DNA from: GAS368 sp965227745 | GTDB taxonomy: Bacteria > Verrucomicrobiota > Verrucomicrobiia > Opitutales > Opitutaceae | Assembly: GCA_965227745.1 (NCBI GenBank) | Contig: OZ245769.1 | Coordinates: 1,736,001 to 1,800,000 of the forward strand | Length of the DNA stretch: 64,000 nucleotides | Reading direction: 5' to 3' | Part shown: piece after piece, positions 33,448 through 40,917 of the stretch | How the letters are laid out: each line of letters begins with the position of its first letter | Numbering within the stretch: position 1 is the stretch's first letter | Translations under genes and position numbers: made by a program | The notes under the pieces: model-generated | Databases searched by the model: none | What the model saw: only the letters and a program-made list of their open reading frames with translations | Told to the model about the DNA's origin: nothing

Positions 33448-35157
33448 TTACTTGTCGGCCGTCAGTTGGCAGACCACCGTCACGGTCGGCGGCGGCGTGC
33501 CGTTGCGCACTTGGAGGAGCATCAGGACATCCTTATAGCCCTTGCGGCGTCCGATCACTTGGTAATCGCCGGGGAAGACCTTGACCGTGAAATTCTCCGC
33601 CTGCTGCGGCCCGCGGAAATTTGCGATGGAGACGTAGGTCTTGCCGTCGGACTTAAAGGTCACGTCGACCGGCTTGCTTTGCAGATTGAGGACCGTGTGG
33701 AGTTGCTGCACCACGTCGTCGTTGGGCAATGGGTAGTTGGGCCGGATCGACATGGCCTTGGTGAAAACCTTGATCGCCGCCTGAAACTCCGAGTTGTTCG
33801 TGAGCTGCTTCGCGCTGTCAACGAGGCTATTGTACTCGATGATGGTGCGGATCATCGTGCCGCAGCGGATGTAGGCTTCCTTCGCGTCGGCATTGTCCGG
33901 TTCGAGCTGGAGCGTCTCACGGTAGGCATCGATCGCCTCTTTCCACTGGTGATTATTCTCGTAGGCGTAGCCCTTGGTCAGCGCCTTCTGCACGGCATCG
34001 CGGTGCTCGTTTTCCCGCGCCGAGCGCAGCATCGCCACGACATCGGTCTTCTGCGGATAAATCTTCTGCGCGGCCTGCAACTCGGAAATAGCCTTGGACC
34101 AGTCGCGCGTCTTGATCGCGGCCTGCGCGGCATTGTAGGCCGCGGCAAACTTCGTCTCCTTCTCCAGCCGGCTCGCGCGCGCGGCGCCGGCCTGCGCCGT
34201 GGCCGACATCCCATCGAGCGCAAAGGCCTTCTGGTACGACTCCGCCGCCTGCGCGTACTGAGCCTGCTTCTCCAACGACTCGCCCTGCAGCAGCAGCGCG
34301 TGCACGCGGTCGATATTCTCCGCCCGCTTCATCCCCTGCAGTGCGAGGTCATTGCCGGGAGAAAGATTCAGCGCCTCGGTAAACGCCGCCTTGGCCGCAT
34401 CGCGCCCGCCCTTGGCGAGCGCCTGTTGGCCCTTGAGCAAGCTCTCGCCGACCTTGGCCGCAAGGGCTTCCTCGGCCTTCTTCAATTCGGCAAAGCCATC
34501 GTCAAAGGTCTTCTTGGCCCCAAGAAAATTACCATCGTCGAGGAGCTTGCGGCCGGCGCCGGCATTCTCAAACGCTGCTTCCAAGGTACCCGGGGCCAGA
34601 TTGCGCGCTCGCTCCAGATCCTTGATGCGGAGAAGAATGGCATCGTAGCCCTGCTGCGCCTCCTGCTTGGCCTTCACATTCCGCGTAAAGGTATCCATGT
34701 CCACATTCAGCGCCTCGAACCGTGAATAAGCCTGAGCCCACTCGTGCGCCGCGAGCAGCGCCTCCGCCTCATGGTGCGCCTTGGTGATCAAGATCAGGCG
34801 CTCGAGCTGCACCGGATGATCCTGCGGCAGCCGGCGAATCTCAGCGAGGGTCTTGGTCGCGGTCGCATGCGCGAGCTCGGCCTTCGATTGGCTGACAAAC
34901 GCCTGGTTGGCATCGCCATGGGTGGGCGCGGCGACGGCGACTGTTTCGCCGCTCTGAAATGTTTGCGGTCCGAGCACGAGCTTCGCGACTCGAATGACGA
35001 TGCCTGCCGCGAAGAGCAGGCCGACGAAGCCTCCGACCGTCCATAGAAGCACGCGCTTCCACGTCCAGCGGCTGGTGGCGGCCTCGCGGCCGGCTTCGGG
35101 GTTCCAATGAATTACGCGGCGTTTTTTACCGGTAGTGGAGTCAGTCTCATCTGCCAT
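33448..35157 (-). CDS. membrane TPR protein with C-terminal PEGA-like domain
   Basis: 569 residues, first gene of the minus-strand set. A basic cytosolic N-terminus (about 33 residues) precedes one transmembrane helix (VLLWTVGGFVGLLFAAGIVI). Residues about 95-490 are helical with TPR-like repeats (EALLAAHEWAQAYSRFEALN, LLKGQQALAKGGRDAAKAAF, KQAQYAQAAESYQKAFAL, NNHQWKEAIDAYRETLQLEP, and SEFQAAIKVFTKAMSIRP). The C-terminal 75 residues (VDVTFKSDGKTYVSIANFRG, NFTVKVFPGDYQVIGRRKGY) read as a PEGA-type beta domain. Likely an envelope scaffold; it lies convergent to the channel/VWA operon. Confidence 0.78.
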   Translation of the reverse strand: MADETDSTTGKKRRVIHWNPEAGREAATSRWTWKRVLLWTVGGFVGLLFAAGIVIRVAKLVLGPQTFQSGETVAVAAPTHGDANQAFVSQSKAELAHATATKTLAEIRRLPQDHPVQLERLILITKAHHEAEALLAAHEWAQAYSRFEALNVDMDTFTRNVKAKQEAQQGYDAILLRIKDLERARNLAPGTLEAAFENAGAGRKLLDDGNFLGAKKTFDDGFAELKKAEEALAAKVGESLLKGQQALAKGGRDAAKAAFTEALNLSPGNDLALQGMKRAENIDRVHALLLQGESLEKQAQYAQAAESYQKAFALDGMSATAQAGAARASRLEKETKFAAAYNAAQAAIKTRDWSKAISELQAAQKIYPQKTDVVAMLRSARENEHRDAVQKALTKGYAYENNHQWKEAIDAYRETLQLEPDNADAKEAYIRCGTMIRTIIEYNSLVDSAKQLTNNSEFQAAIKVFTKAMSIRPNYPLPNDDVVQQLHTVLNLQSKPVDVTFKSDGKTYVSIANFRGPQQAENFTVKVFPGDYQVIGRRKGYKDVLMLLQVRNGTPPPTVTVVCQLTADK

Positions 35158-35832
35158 GGTGGGGAATCCAATCGGCGATCAGGTTAAGTAAGCGGGGAAA
35201 ACAACGAACGAAAGAAAGAACAACCAAACAATAAACAGTGCCCGAGGGCACTTTTATGGAAGACGCACGAGAGCGTGCTTTGTTCACGCGAAATTGCAAA
35301 TGTCATAATTTGAAAACCGTGCCCTTATGGATGCGCGCGCGGAGCATGTGTGATATGAGCCATCGACCGACCTATCGGCTTGTCGCCATCAGGCAGGCAG
35401 AGCCCACCTGATCGGACAAAATAGCGATTATCGGGCCAACACGAGGGCCGCATCGTAACAGGCGTGTTACCAGCCTCCACCCAACCCTCCCTCGTCTGCT
35501 TCCCCGCCCCTGATCAAGTTACACTTGCGCTCCTACCGCCCCCCTCAACCCGCCTAGTCTCTCTCAGCGATCCGTCCACGGTACCGCCGCTCATCCTTTG
35601 CCGATTCCGCAAAAAATCTCCGCAACCCCCTCCATTCGGCGCAGTCCCAGCTACGCTCAAACCCCCTCGACCTTTCTCGCCCTCGGCCATCTCCCCACTC
35701 CCCGTCGGATCTTCCCACCGCGCGTACACCCCCTCGCCTCTCAACTCGTTTTCGCCCGGCGCGCGCCTCGTTCTTGCCAATCCCCGCAGTTGACCCCACC
35801 GTTTTCCCCGGCGCCTTCCCCTTTCTATTGCC
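35158..35832. other. 675-bp intergenic region with several small hairpins
   Basis: No gene called here. Small inverted repeats: AGTGCCC/GGGCACT (35237-35252) followed by TTTT, GCACG/CGTGC (35265-35278), and GTAACA/TGTTAC (around 35457-35472). An unlisted short frame ATG 35256 to TGA 35411 would encode 51 residues (MEDARERALFTRNCKCHNLK onward), unconfirmed. The right half (35470-35830) is C-rich with no feature seen. The region must hold promoters for the two divergent genes. Confidence 0.5.
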
Positions 35833-36657
35833 ATGAAATTTTCCGCTGGTCTCGCCGCCTTCGTCATCGCCCTCGCCGCGCTCTTCCCCGCCGGCTGCTA
35901 TGAGGTCCCCGTCACCGGTCGTCGCGCCACGAATCTCGTCGACGAAAAGGAAGTGACCAAGATGTCCATCGCCGCGTTCGACGACATGAAGCGGCAGTAC
36001 CCCATCTCCCGCGACCGCGACAAAAACGCCATGCTCCAGCGCGTCGGCGACCGCATCTCGAAAACCGTTTTCTGGGACATGCCCGACGCCGATTGGGAAT
36101 TCGTCGTCTTCGACGTCCCCAATCAGATCAACGCCTTCGCCATGGCGGGCGGCAAAGTCGGCGTGTTCACCGGGCTCTTTAAGATCATCGACAACGATGA
36201 CCAGCTCGCTTCCGTCATCTCCCACGAGATCGCGCACGTCACCGCCAAGCACATTCACGAGCAGCTCTCGCAGGCCATGCTCGTCAATACCGGTGGCGTC
36301 CTCGGCGGCGTGGCCCTCATGGGCTCGGGCGCCGGCATGCTCACGAGTGAAGCGATCATGAGCGCCTACGGCCTCACCGCCGGCGTCACCGGCCTCGCCT
36401 TCGACCGCGCCAAGGAAAAGGAAGCCGACTACATCGGCGTCATGTACATGGCCCGCGCCGGCTACAATCCCGAGGAGTCCGTCAAGGTCCTCGAAAAACT
36501 CGACCTCGAATCCGGCGACGCCCAACACCAGCCGGCCTTCCTCTCGACGCACCCTTCAAACCCCGAGCGCATCACCCAACTGATGAACGCGATGCCCAAA
36601 GCCCTGCAGGAACGCGAAAAAGCCAAGGTCGAAATCAAGCCCGTCCTGATCAAGTAA
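35833..36657 (+). CDS. M48-family metallopeptidase lipoprotein
   Basis: 274 residues. Signal peptide with lipobox-like PAGC (Cys at about 22) and then a peptidase family M48 domain. Zinc motif HEIAH at residues 131-135 and the third ligand Glu in KEADYIGVMYMARAGYNPE; the tail FLSTHPSNPERI is the conserved S-T-H-P segment of this family. Similar proteins (YcaL/LoiP/BepA group) act on outer-membrane quality control. The start MKFSAGLAAFVIALAALFPA is clear. No Shine-Dalgarno but a C/T-rich leader. Its 3' region is full of small repeats. Confidence 0.92.
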   Translation: MKFSAGLAAFVIALAALFPAGCYEVPVTGRRATNLVDEKEVTKMSIAAFDDMKRQYPISRDRDKNAMLQRVGDRISKTVFWDMPDADWEFVVFDVPNQINAFAMAGGKVGVFTGLFKIIDNDDQLASVISHEIAHVTAKHIHEQLSQAMLVNTGGVLGGVALMGSGAGMLTSEAIMSAYGLTAGVTGLAFDRAKEKEADYIGVMYMARAGYNPEESVKVLEKLDLESGDAQHQPAFLSTHPSNPERITQLMNAMPKALQEREKAKVEIKPVLIK

Positions 36658-36669
36658 GCGCCGTTAAAA

Positions 36670-36695
36670 GGTGGACGGCGACCTCCGGGCGCCGT
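36670..36695. repeat. 26-bp hairpin repeat, copy 1
   Basis: Begins GGTGGACGGCGACC and ends GGGCGCCGT; identical over 26 bp to 55418-55443. The arms GACGGCG/CGCCGTC can pair. Just downstream of the M48 gene. Confidence 0.75.
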
Positions 36696-36756
36696 CTAAA
36701 AACTCCCGCCGACAGGTTCGCACGCACGAAGTCTAACCAGCGGAGAAATCGAAACT

Positions 36757-36782
36757 GTGGGAGGGGCTTTACGCCCCGACGC
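36757..36782. repeat. GGGGC-TTTAC-GCCCC hairpin element
   Basis: GTGGGAGGGGCTTTACGCCC followed by CGACGC; 5-bp perfect stem with 5-nt loop. Looks like a member of the short intergenic palindromes, only one copy seen in this window. Confidence 0.45.
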
Positions 36783-36802
36783 TTTCTCTTTTCCGATCTC
36801 TT

Positions 36803-36858
36803 AGCTCTGAGCTCTCGGCTCTGGGCTCTCAGCTCTGAACTCTAAGCTATCAACCCTC
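36803..36858 (+). repeat. heptamer (RGCTCTS) repeat array
   Basis: Eight consecutive, degenerate 7-bp units: AGCTCTG, AGCTCTC, GGCTCTG, GGCTCTC, AGCTCTG, AACTCTA, AGCTATC, AACCCTC. Same family as the array inside mutS. Non-coding, between the convergent M48 and YugP-type protease genes. Confidence 0.85.
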
Positions 36859-36876
36859 TGCTTTGATCAGGCCCCC

Positions 36877-36914
36877 AAAAAAAGGGGCGAACTGCCACCA
36901 CAGTCCGCCCCTTT
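36877..36914 (-). terminator. terminator after the YugP-type protease gene
   Basis: AAAGGGGCG-A-ACTG pairs with CAGT-C-CGCCCCTTT around a six-base loop; on the minus strand the stem is followed by seven T. It lies 22 bp past the minus-strand stop and may also stop plus-strand transcription (TTTCGTTTT). Confidence 0.88.
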
Positions 36915-36935
36915 CGTTTTGCATCCTATGAATTG

Positions 36936-37634
36936 TCAGTCGTCCCGTCGGCTGCCACCAAACAGCAGAAGCAGCAGGTGGAGGAGCTGAGCGAGCGAGC
37001 TGACAAATGCGGCGACATACGTGAGCGCGGCGGCATCGAGCGTCTCGTGCACCCCGTCCATTTCGTCTCGGTCGACGATGCGGAGATTGACGAGCTGGGC
37101 CTTGGCCCGCCGCGTGGCGTCAAATTCCACGGGGAGCGTCACGAATTGGAAAAGCACGACGACGAGCAGCGCCGCGATCGCGAGCTTGAGCAACAGGCCA
37201 CCCATCGCGCCACCGACGAGGTAGATCGCCGACATCGCGAGGATGCCCGAGATCGGCGCGGCAAACTGCATCACCGGTACCATCTGCTGGCGCACCGTCA
37301 TCATGGAATAGCCCACTTTATCTTGGATCGCGTGCCCGGCCTCGTGCGCCGCGACGCCGACGGCCGCGAGGCTCGTGCCGTGGTAATTATCCGGCGAGAG
37401 CGCGAGGCGCTTGTGCGTCGGATCGTAGTGGTCGCTGAGCATGCCCTCGACCTCGACGATTTCGACATCCGTGATGCCCGCGCTGCGCATCACCGAGGCC
37501 GCGGCATCGCGGCCCGTGATGCCGTACCGCGACGGCACTTGAACATTTTTCTTATAGGCGCTCATCACGCGCATCTGCGCATAGAGGCCGAACAGCAAGG
37601 GACCGATGAACAGGATGATTATCCAAAGGATCAT
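36936..37634 (-). CDS. YugP-type membrane zinc metallopeptidase
   Basis: 232 residues, Zn_peptidase_2 family. First helix ILWIIILFIGPLLFG, then the conserved SGxxAA-like start (RYGITGRDAAASVMRSAGI), the zinc motif HEAGH with AIQDKVGY (about residues 96-105), and three more hydrophobic segments (AAPISGILAMSAIYLVGGA, LLLKLAIAALLVVVLFQF, LTYVAAFVSSLAQLLHLLLL). FDATRRAKAQL carries the conserved Glu/Asp partner region. Substrates are unknown. ATG 37634 starts the first membrane helix; longer frames run into the repeat region. Adjacent and convergent to an M48 protease. Confidence 0.9.
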   Translation of the reverse strand: MILWIIILFIGPLLFGLYAQMRVMSAYKKNVQVPSRYGITGRDAAASVMRSAGITDVEIVEVEGMLSDHYDPTHKRLALSPDNYHGTSLAAVGVAAHEAGHAIQDKVGYSMMTVRQQMVPVMQFAAPISGILAMSAIYLVGGAMGGLLLKLAIAALLVVVLFQFVTLPVEFDATRRAKAQLVNLRIVDRDEMDGVHETLDAAALTYVAAFVSSLAQLLHLLLLLFGGSRRDD

Positions 37635-37710
37635 GGGAGTGAAGAGAAGTGAGTTGGTGTGGAAGACCAGCCGCTCCGAAAAGCCGCCGGTGGAATGCCA
37701 CCAAATGGAA

Positions 37711-37748
37711 AACAAAACGCGCGGTTCGCCAGAGCGAACCGCGCGTTT
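37711..37748 (-). terminator. terminator of the oxidoreductase gene
   Basis: Perfect 15-bp stem AAACGCGCGGTTCGC / GCGAACCGCGCGTTT with a CAGA loop; the minus-strand side continues TTTTGTTTT. About 190 bp past the stop of the minus-strand oxidoreductase gene. Confidence 0.88.
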
Positions 37749-37780
37749 GGAAACGTCGCAGGAAATTCTAACTGTTCTGA

Positions 37781-37814
37781 AAGCTGATAGCTCAGAGCTT
37801 AGAGCAGAGAGCAA
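37781..37814 (-). repeat. heptamer repeat array, minus orientation
   Basis: Read on the minus strand: GCTCTCT, GCTCTAA, GCTCTGA, GCTATCA, GCTTTCA, five degenerate 7-bp units of the AGCTCTC family. Confidence 0.7.
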
Positions 37815-37878
37815 AGCCCCGGAACCAGAACCTTCGAACCCTCAGCTTCGCTTCGTGCGCACTCCCGCGCCGACGCTT

Positions 37879-37920
37879 AGCTTCCGGCTCTCAGCTCTAG
37901 CCTCTCAGCTCTCAGCTGAT
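37879..37920 (+). repeat. heptamer repeat array
   Basis: Six 7-bp units: AGCTTCC, GGCTCTC, AGCTCTA, GCCTCTC, AGCTCTC, AGCTGAT. Same family as in mutS and at 36803. Ends directly against the palindrome that covers the oxidoreductase stop. Confidence 0.75.
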
Positions 37921-37942
37921 CGTCCGCGCCGCGCGGACGATC
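37918..37942. other. strong palindrome over the oxidoreductase stop codon
   Basis: GATCGTCCGCG and CGCGGACGATC form an 11-bp perfect stem with a 3-nt loop; the stop codon lies in one arm. No T run follows, so it may protect the mRNA 3' end or aid the terminator farther on. Confidence 0.6.
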
Positions 37943-39089
37943 AATCCAGCTTCGGCACATCCAGCCAGCGGCGCTGCTCCCACGAGGCGATGCCGAGCTC
38001 GGCGAGTTGCACGCCCTTGGCGCCCTGGAGGAGGTTCCACGGGAACGGGTCGCCCTTCACCACGTGACGGAGGAAGAGTTCCCACTGCACCTTGAAAGCA
38101 TTGTCGTACACGCCCTGATCGGGCACGCGGGTCCAGCCGTCGAAGTACTTGATCGGACTGTCGATGTCGGGATTCCAGGTGCAGCGCGGCGTGGCCGAGA
38201 GGTGCTGCGCGGTGCAATCACGGAGACCCGCCACCGCCGAGCCGTGCGTGCCGTCGACCTGCAGCGTCAGGAGATCGTCGCGGCGCACGCGCACATCCCA
38301 CGAGGAGTTGAAGTGACAGATCACGCCGTTGACCAATTCGAAGGTCGCGTACGCGGAGTCGTCCGCCGTGCACTTGTACTTCTTGCCCGCTTCATCCCAG
38401 CGCTCCGGGATGTGCGTGGCGCCGAGGCAGGTGAGCGACTTCACTTCGCCGAAGAGATTCTGGATCACGTACTGCCAGTGGCAGAGCATGTCGACGATGA
38501 TGCCGCCGTCGTCTTCCTTGCGGTAGTTCCACGAGGGGCGCTGCAGCTTCTCGTGCTCGCCCGTGAAGACCCAGTAGCCGAACTCACCGCGTACAGACAG
38601 GATTTTGCCGAAGAAGCCGGTATCGATGAGGTACTTCAGCTTGAGCAGGCCCGGCAGCCAGAGCTTGTCCTGCACGACGCCGTTCTTGAGGCCGGCGGCG
38701 GTGACTTCCTTCGCGAGCGCGAGCGCTTCCTGCGAACTCGTCGCCGTGGGCTTCTCGCAATAGATGTGTTTCTTCGCGGCGATGGCCTTGCGCACGCCGA
38801 CGGGGCGCTGGCCCGTCAGGGTGGCATCGAAATAGATTTGGTTGTTCGCATCCGCGAGCGCCGCATCGAGGTTCGTCGAGTAGCGCTTTACGTTCGCGCG
38901 GGCCGCGAGAGCCGCGAGCTTCGACTCACTGCGGCCGATCAAGATCGGGTCCGGCATGATCACTTCGCTGTCGCCGAGCTTGATGCCGCCCTGGTCGATG
39001 ATGGCCTTGATGGAGCGCAGCAGATGCTGGTTGGTGCCCATGCGTCCCGTGACGCCGTTCATGATGATGCCGACTTTATGCGTGGTCAT
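37941..39089 (-). CDS. Gfo/Idh/MocA-family oxidoreductase
   Basis: 382 residues. NAD(P)-binding N-terminal Rossmann region (KVGIIMNGVTGRMG, a variant of G-x-G-x-x-G), the conserved CEKP motif (KHIYCEKPTATSSQEALAL) and a C-terminal beta-sheet domain (GGIIVDMLCHWQYVIQNLFG). Members oxidise or epimerise sugars and inositols. The gene is divergent from an AraC-type regulator with a 187-bp shared region holding a tandem repeat that may be its operator, so it is probably induced by a sugar. ATG 39089 has no Shine-Dalgarno. The exact substrate cannot be told. Confidence 0.88.
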   Translation of the reverse strand: MTTHKVGIIMNGVTGRMGTNQHLLRSIKAIIDQGGIKLGDSEVIMPDPILIGRSESKLAALAARANVKRYSTNLDAALADANNQIYFDATLTGQRPVGVRKAIAAKKHIYCEKPTATSSQEALALAKEVTAAGLKNGVVQDKLWLPGLLKLKYLIDTGFFGKILSVRGEFGYWVFTGEHEKLQRPSWNYRKEDDGGIIVDMLCHWQYVIQNLFGEVKSLTCLGATHIPERWDEAGKKYKCTADDSAYATFELVNGVICHFNSSWDVRVRRDDLLTLQVDGTHGSAVAGLRDCTAQHLSATPRCTWNPDIDSPIKYFDGWTRVPDQGVYDNAFKVQWELFLRHVVKGDPFPWNLLQGAKGVQLAELGIASWEQRRWLDVPKLD

Positions 39090-39163
39090 TTTTGGAGGAG
39101 GTTTTTGCGAGCCGATACGGGGTTAAATGTACCGAAAGTGTACGCCAAGCCCGGTCTTGCCGT

Positions 39164-39199
39164 TAGAACAAACCCGACTTTTGCTAGCACAAACCCGAC
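39164..39199. promoter_or_regulatory. tandem 15-bp direct repeat, candidate AraC-type operator
   Basis: TAGAACAAACCCGAC at 39164-39178 and TAGCACAAACCCGAC at 39185-39199: 14 of 15 bases identical, start-to-start distance 21 bp, so on the same face of the helix. It lies between the divergent oxidoreductase and AraC-type regulator genes. AraC-family proteins typically bind two direct half sites about 21 bp apart. Confidence 0.65.
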
Positions 39200-39276
39200 C
39201 ACCGTGCTACAAATTGCCGGTGCGTTGTCATGCGAGGAGTCGCCGCGGACGACGCGGCAATCCATCTAATTCTTCC

Positions 39277-40107
39277 ATGTCCGGCGCAGCCGGACCCTTC
39301 ACCACCCAACACCAGCACCGCAATCCCAACCCACCCGACCCGATGCTCGCCTGGAGTCCCATCCTCGTCCAACAAATCGAGATTCACGCGCTCGGCTTCC
39401 TCCTGCGCCAGCTCCAGCTCAACCGCCACCGCGCCGCCGAGGTCGCGCCCCACACCCACGCCTACACGCAGGTCATTCTCTACCTCGGCGGCGAGGGCGT
39501 GCAGACCATCCGGGGCCGCCGTCGCGTGGCCCGCGCCGGTGATCTCTTCGTGATTCCGCCCGGCACTCCGCATGGCTTCGCCCTCCGCGGCTCGAGCCGC
39601 CCGCTCTGCCTCGTGCTCGACTACGAGCAAGACGACGCCACCCGAGTCCGCGCCGCGCACCGCCTCCTCTCCCCCGCCGCGCTCAACGAGCTCCACGCCC
39701 TCCTCGCCCGCGTCCCGCCTAAAGGCCGCCTCACCCTCTCCGACTACTCCGCCATCCTCGCCGTCGTCGCGCGCCTCCTCGAGCAAACCCCCACCACGCC
39801 GCCCGCGCCCGAGTCCACCGTCTTCGCCAAGGTCCGCGACCTCCTCCGCGCTCCCACCCGCCTCGCCCAGGTCTCGCGAGCCGCCGGTTATCACCCCGAC
39901 CACCTCACGCGAAAACTGAAGCGCGAATCCGGCCTCGGTCTCCGCGCCCTCCGCGACCGCCTCCGCCTCGAATCCGCGCAGACGGCCCTCCGCGGCGAAT
40001 CCACCATCGCCGAAGCCGCCACCCGCGCCGGCTTCGACGATCCCAATTACTTTGCCCGCTGGTTCCGCCGCCAAACCGGCCAACCCCCCAGCGCGTGGCG
40101 GAAGTAA
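39277..40107 (+). CDS. AraC-family transcriptional regulator with cupin sensor domain
   Basis: 276 residues. The N-terminal cupin (about 45-120: VAPHTHAYTQVILYLGGEGV, GDLFVIPPGTPHGF) should bind a sugar-like ligand; the C-terminal 95 residues carry two helix-turn-helix motifs (RLAQVSRAAGYHPDHLTRKL and STIAEAATRAGFDDPNYFAR with the family signature FARWFRRQTGQPPSAWR). It is divergent from the oxidoreductase gene and probably controls it. An alternative start is ATG 39343 (22 residues shorter); both lack a Shine-Dalgarno, and the N-terminal 22 residues are low-complexity, so the start is uncertain. Confidence 0.88.
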   Translation: MSGAAGPFTTQHQHRNPNPPDPMLAWSPILVQQIEIHALGFLLRQLQLNRHRAAEVAPHTHAYTQVILYLGGEGVQTIRGRRRVARAGDLFVIPPGTPHGFALRGSSRPLCLVLDYEQDDATRVRAAHRLLSPAALNELHALLARVPPKGRLTLSDYSAILAVVARLLEQTPTTPPAPESTVFAKVRDLLRAPTRLAQVSRAAGYHPDHLTRKLKRESGLGLRALRDRLRLESAQTALRGESTIAEAATRAGFDDPNYFARWFRRQTGQPPSAWRK

Positions 40108-40213
40108 AGGGTAGCGACAGTCTCCGACTGGCGCATCAGGACATCCAAACCGAAGGACGCAGGCGAACCGTCAGCTCTTCACCTATCGAATTTCTACAAT
40201 CCGGCCCAATCAC

Positions 40214-40236
40214 GGAGGGGCGGTTTCCGACCGCCC
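40214..40236. repeat. GGGCGGT/ACCGCCC hairpin element
   Basis: Perfect 7-bp stem with TTCCG loop, preceded by GGAG. Same style as the imperfect element at 31025-31050. Confidence 0.6.
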
Positions 40237-40323
40237 ACTCAAGACACCGCTTCCTAAAAAGCAGAACGCCACTCTCCGAAGTAGCGCTGGCTTCCAGCCG
40301 GTGCCCCACGACACGATCGATGC

Positions 40324-40374
40324 CTTCGTGTATTACTCCGTTTCCTCTGTGTCCGAGCTCCGTGCCCTTTGTGA
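40324..40374. repeat. degenerate phrase repeats
   Basis: Short units TTCGTGTATTACTCCG, CTCTGTGTCC, CTCCGTGCCC, TTTGTGAC at roughly 10-nt steps, matching the phrase family at 40918-41280 and 49321-49502. Confidence 0.5.
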
Positions 40375-40417
40375 CTAGTCCGTTTTGGCACCTCCGTCTC
40401 GTCTATTCACCTCCCCC

Positions 40418-40870
40418 TCACTCCGGCTTCTTCGTGCACTGCGGCTGCGCGCCTTCGGGCAACGGCGGGATGCCATTCTCGCCCGCCTTCGGCAGCGTAC
40501 CCATCAGCTCCTGCCGCCAGTGCGCGACGTCGCCGCCCGGGCAGTAAACATAGATCATGTGCATCGGCTCATCGCCGGTATTGGTGAGTTGGTGAAACAA
40601 AGTCGGCGGCATGAAAACCGCCTGCCCCGCCTTGATCGGGCTGCGCTCGGTGCCGACGCAGATTTCGCCTTCGCCCTGCACGATGAAGTAAACTTCCTCC
40701 TGCTCCTGATTGTGCCACGGCACCTGCCCGCCGCGCGGCTCGAGGATGGAATAGCCCATCGAGAAGCCCTTGGCTTGGATCGGCTGCGTAGCCTGGCCCA
40801 CAAGGCCACGGCCCCAACGACGCGCGGGAAAAGTACCACCGGGGATTTTTGCGAGGTCTGCGATAATCAT
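40418..40870 (-). CDS. cupin-domain protein
   Basis: 150 residues, one cupin barrel. The first cupin motif reads GGQVPWHNQEQEEVYFIVQG: the usual H-x-H is H-N-Q, though the Glu residues and G-E-G turn remain. The second motif GQAVFMPPTLFHQLTNTG has its His and Asn. Metal binding through the standard set is therefore doubtful. ATG 40870 (MIIADLAKIPGGTF) chosen over a start four codons upstream. It is convergent with the AraC-type regulator, but no direct link is visible. Function unknown; sugar-phosphate or dioxygenase-like roles are possible. Confidence 0.82.
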   Translation of the reverse strand: MIIADLAKIPGGTFPARRWGRGLVGQATQPIQAKGFSMGYSILEPRGGQVPWHNQEQEEVYFIVQGEGEICVGTERSPIKAGQAVFMPPTLFHQLTNTGDEPMHMIYVYCPGGDVAHWRQELMGTLPKAGENGIPPLPEGAQPQCTKKPE

Positions 40871-40917
40871 GACCGCCAGCACTACTCCCCACGCCCCTCA
40901 CGCGGCGATAAAAATTT

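Larger units (their letters stand above)
37635..37940. other. 306-bp gap with a terminator and two heptamer arrays
   Basis: Between two minus-strand genes. It holds the 15-bp perfect terminator hairpin (37711-37748), heptamer arrays at 37781-37814 (inverse orientation) and 37879-37920, and part of a palindrome at the end of the oxidoreductase gene. No gene seen. Confidence 0.75.
40108..40417. other. 310-bp gap with intergenic repeats
   Basis: Between the convergent regulator and cupin genes. It holds the hairpin at 40214-40236 and degenerate phrase repeats at 40324-40374. No gene or clear terminator was seen. Confidence 0.65.

Noticed and set aside
35464..35793. 109-residue open frame in the large intergenic region
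   Set aside because: Pro/Ser-rich with no pattern; the overlapping frames on both strands are equally open, as expected for C-rich DNA.
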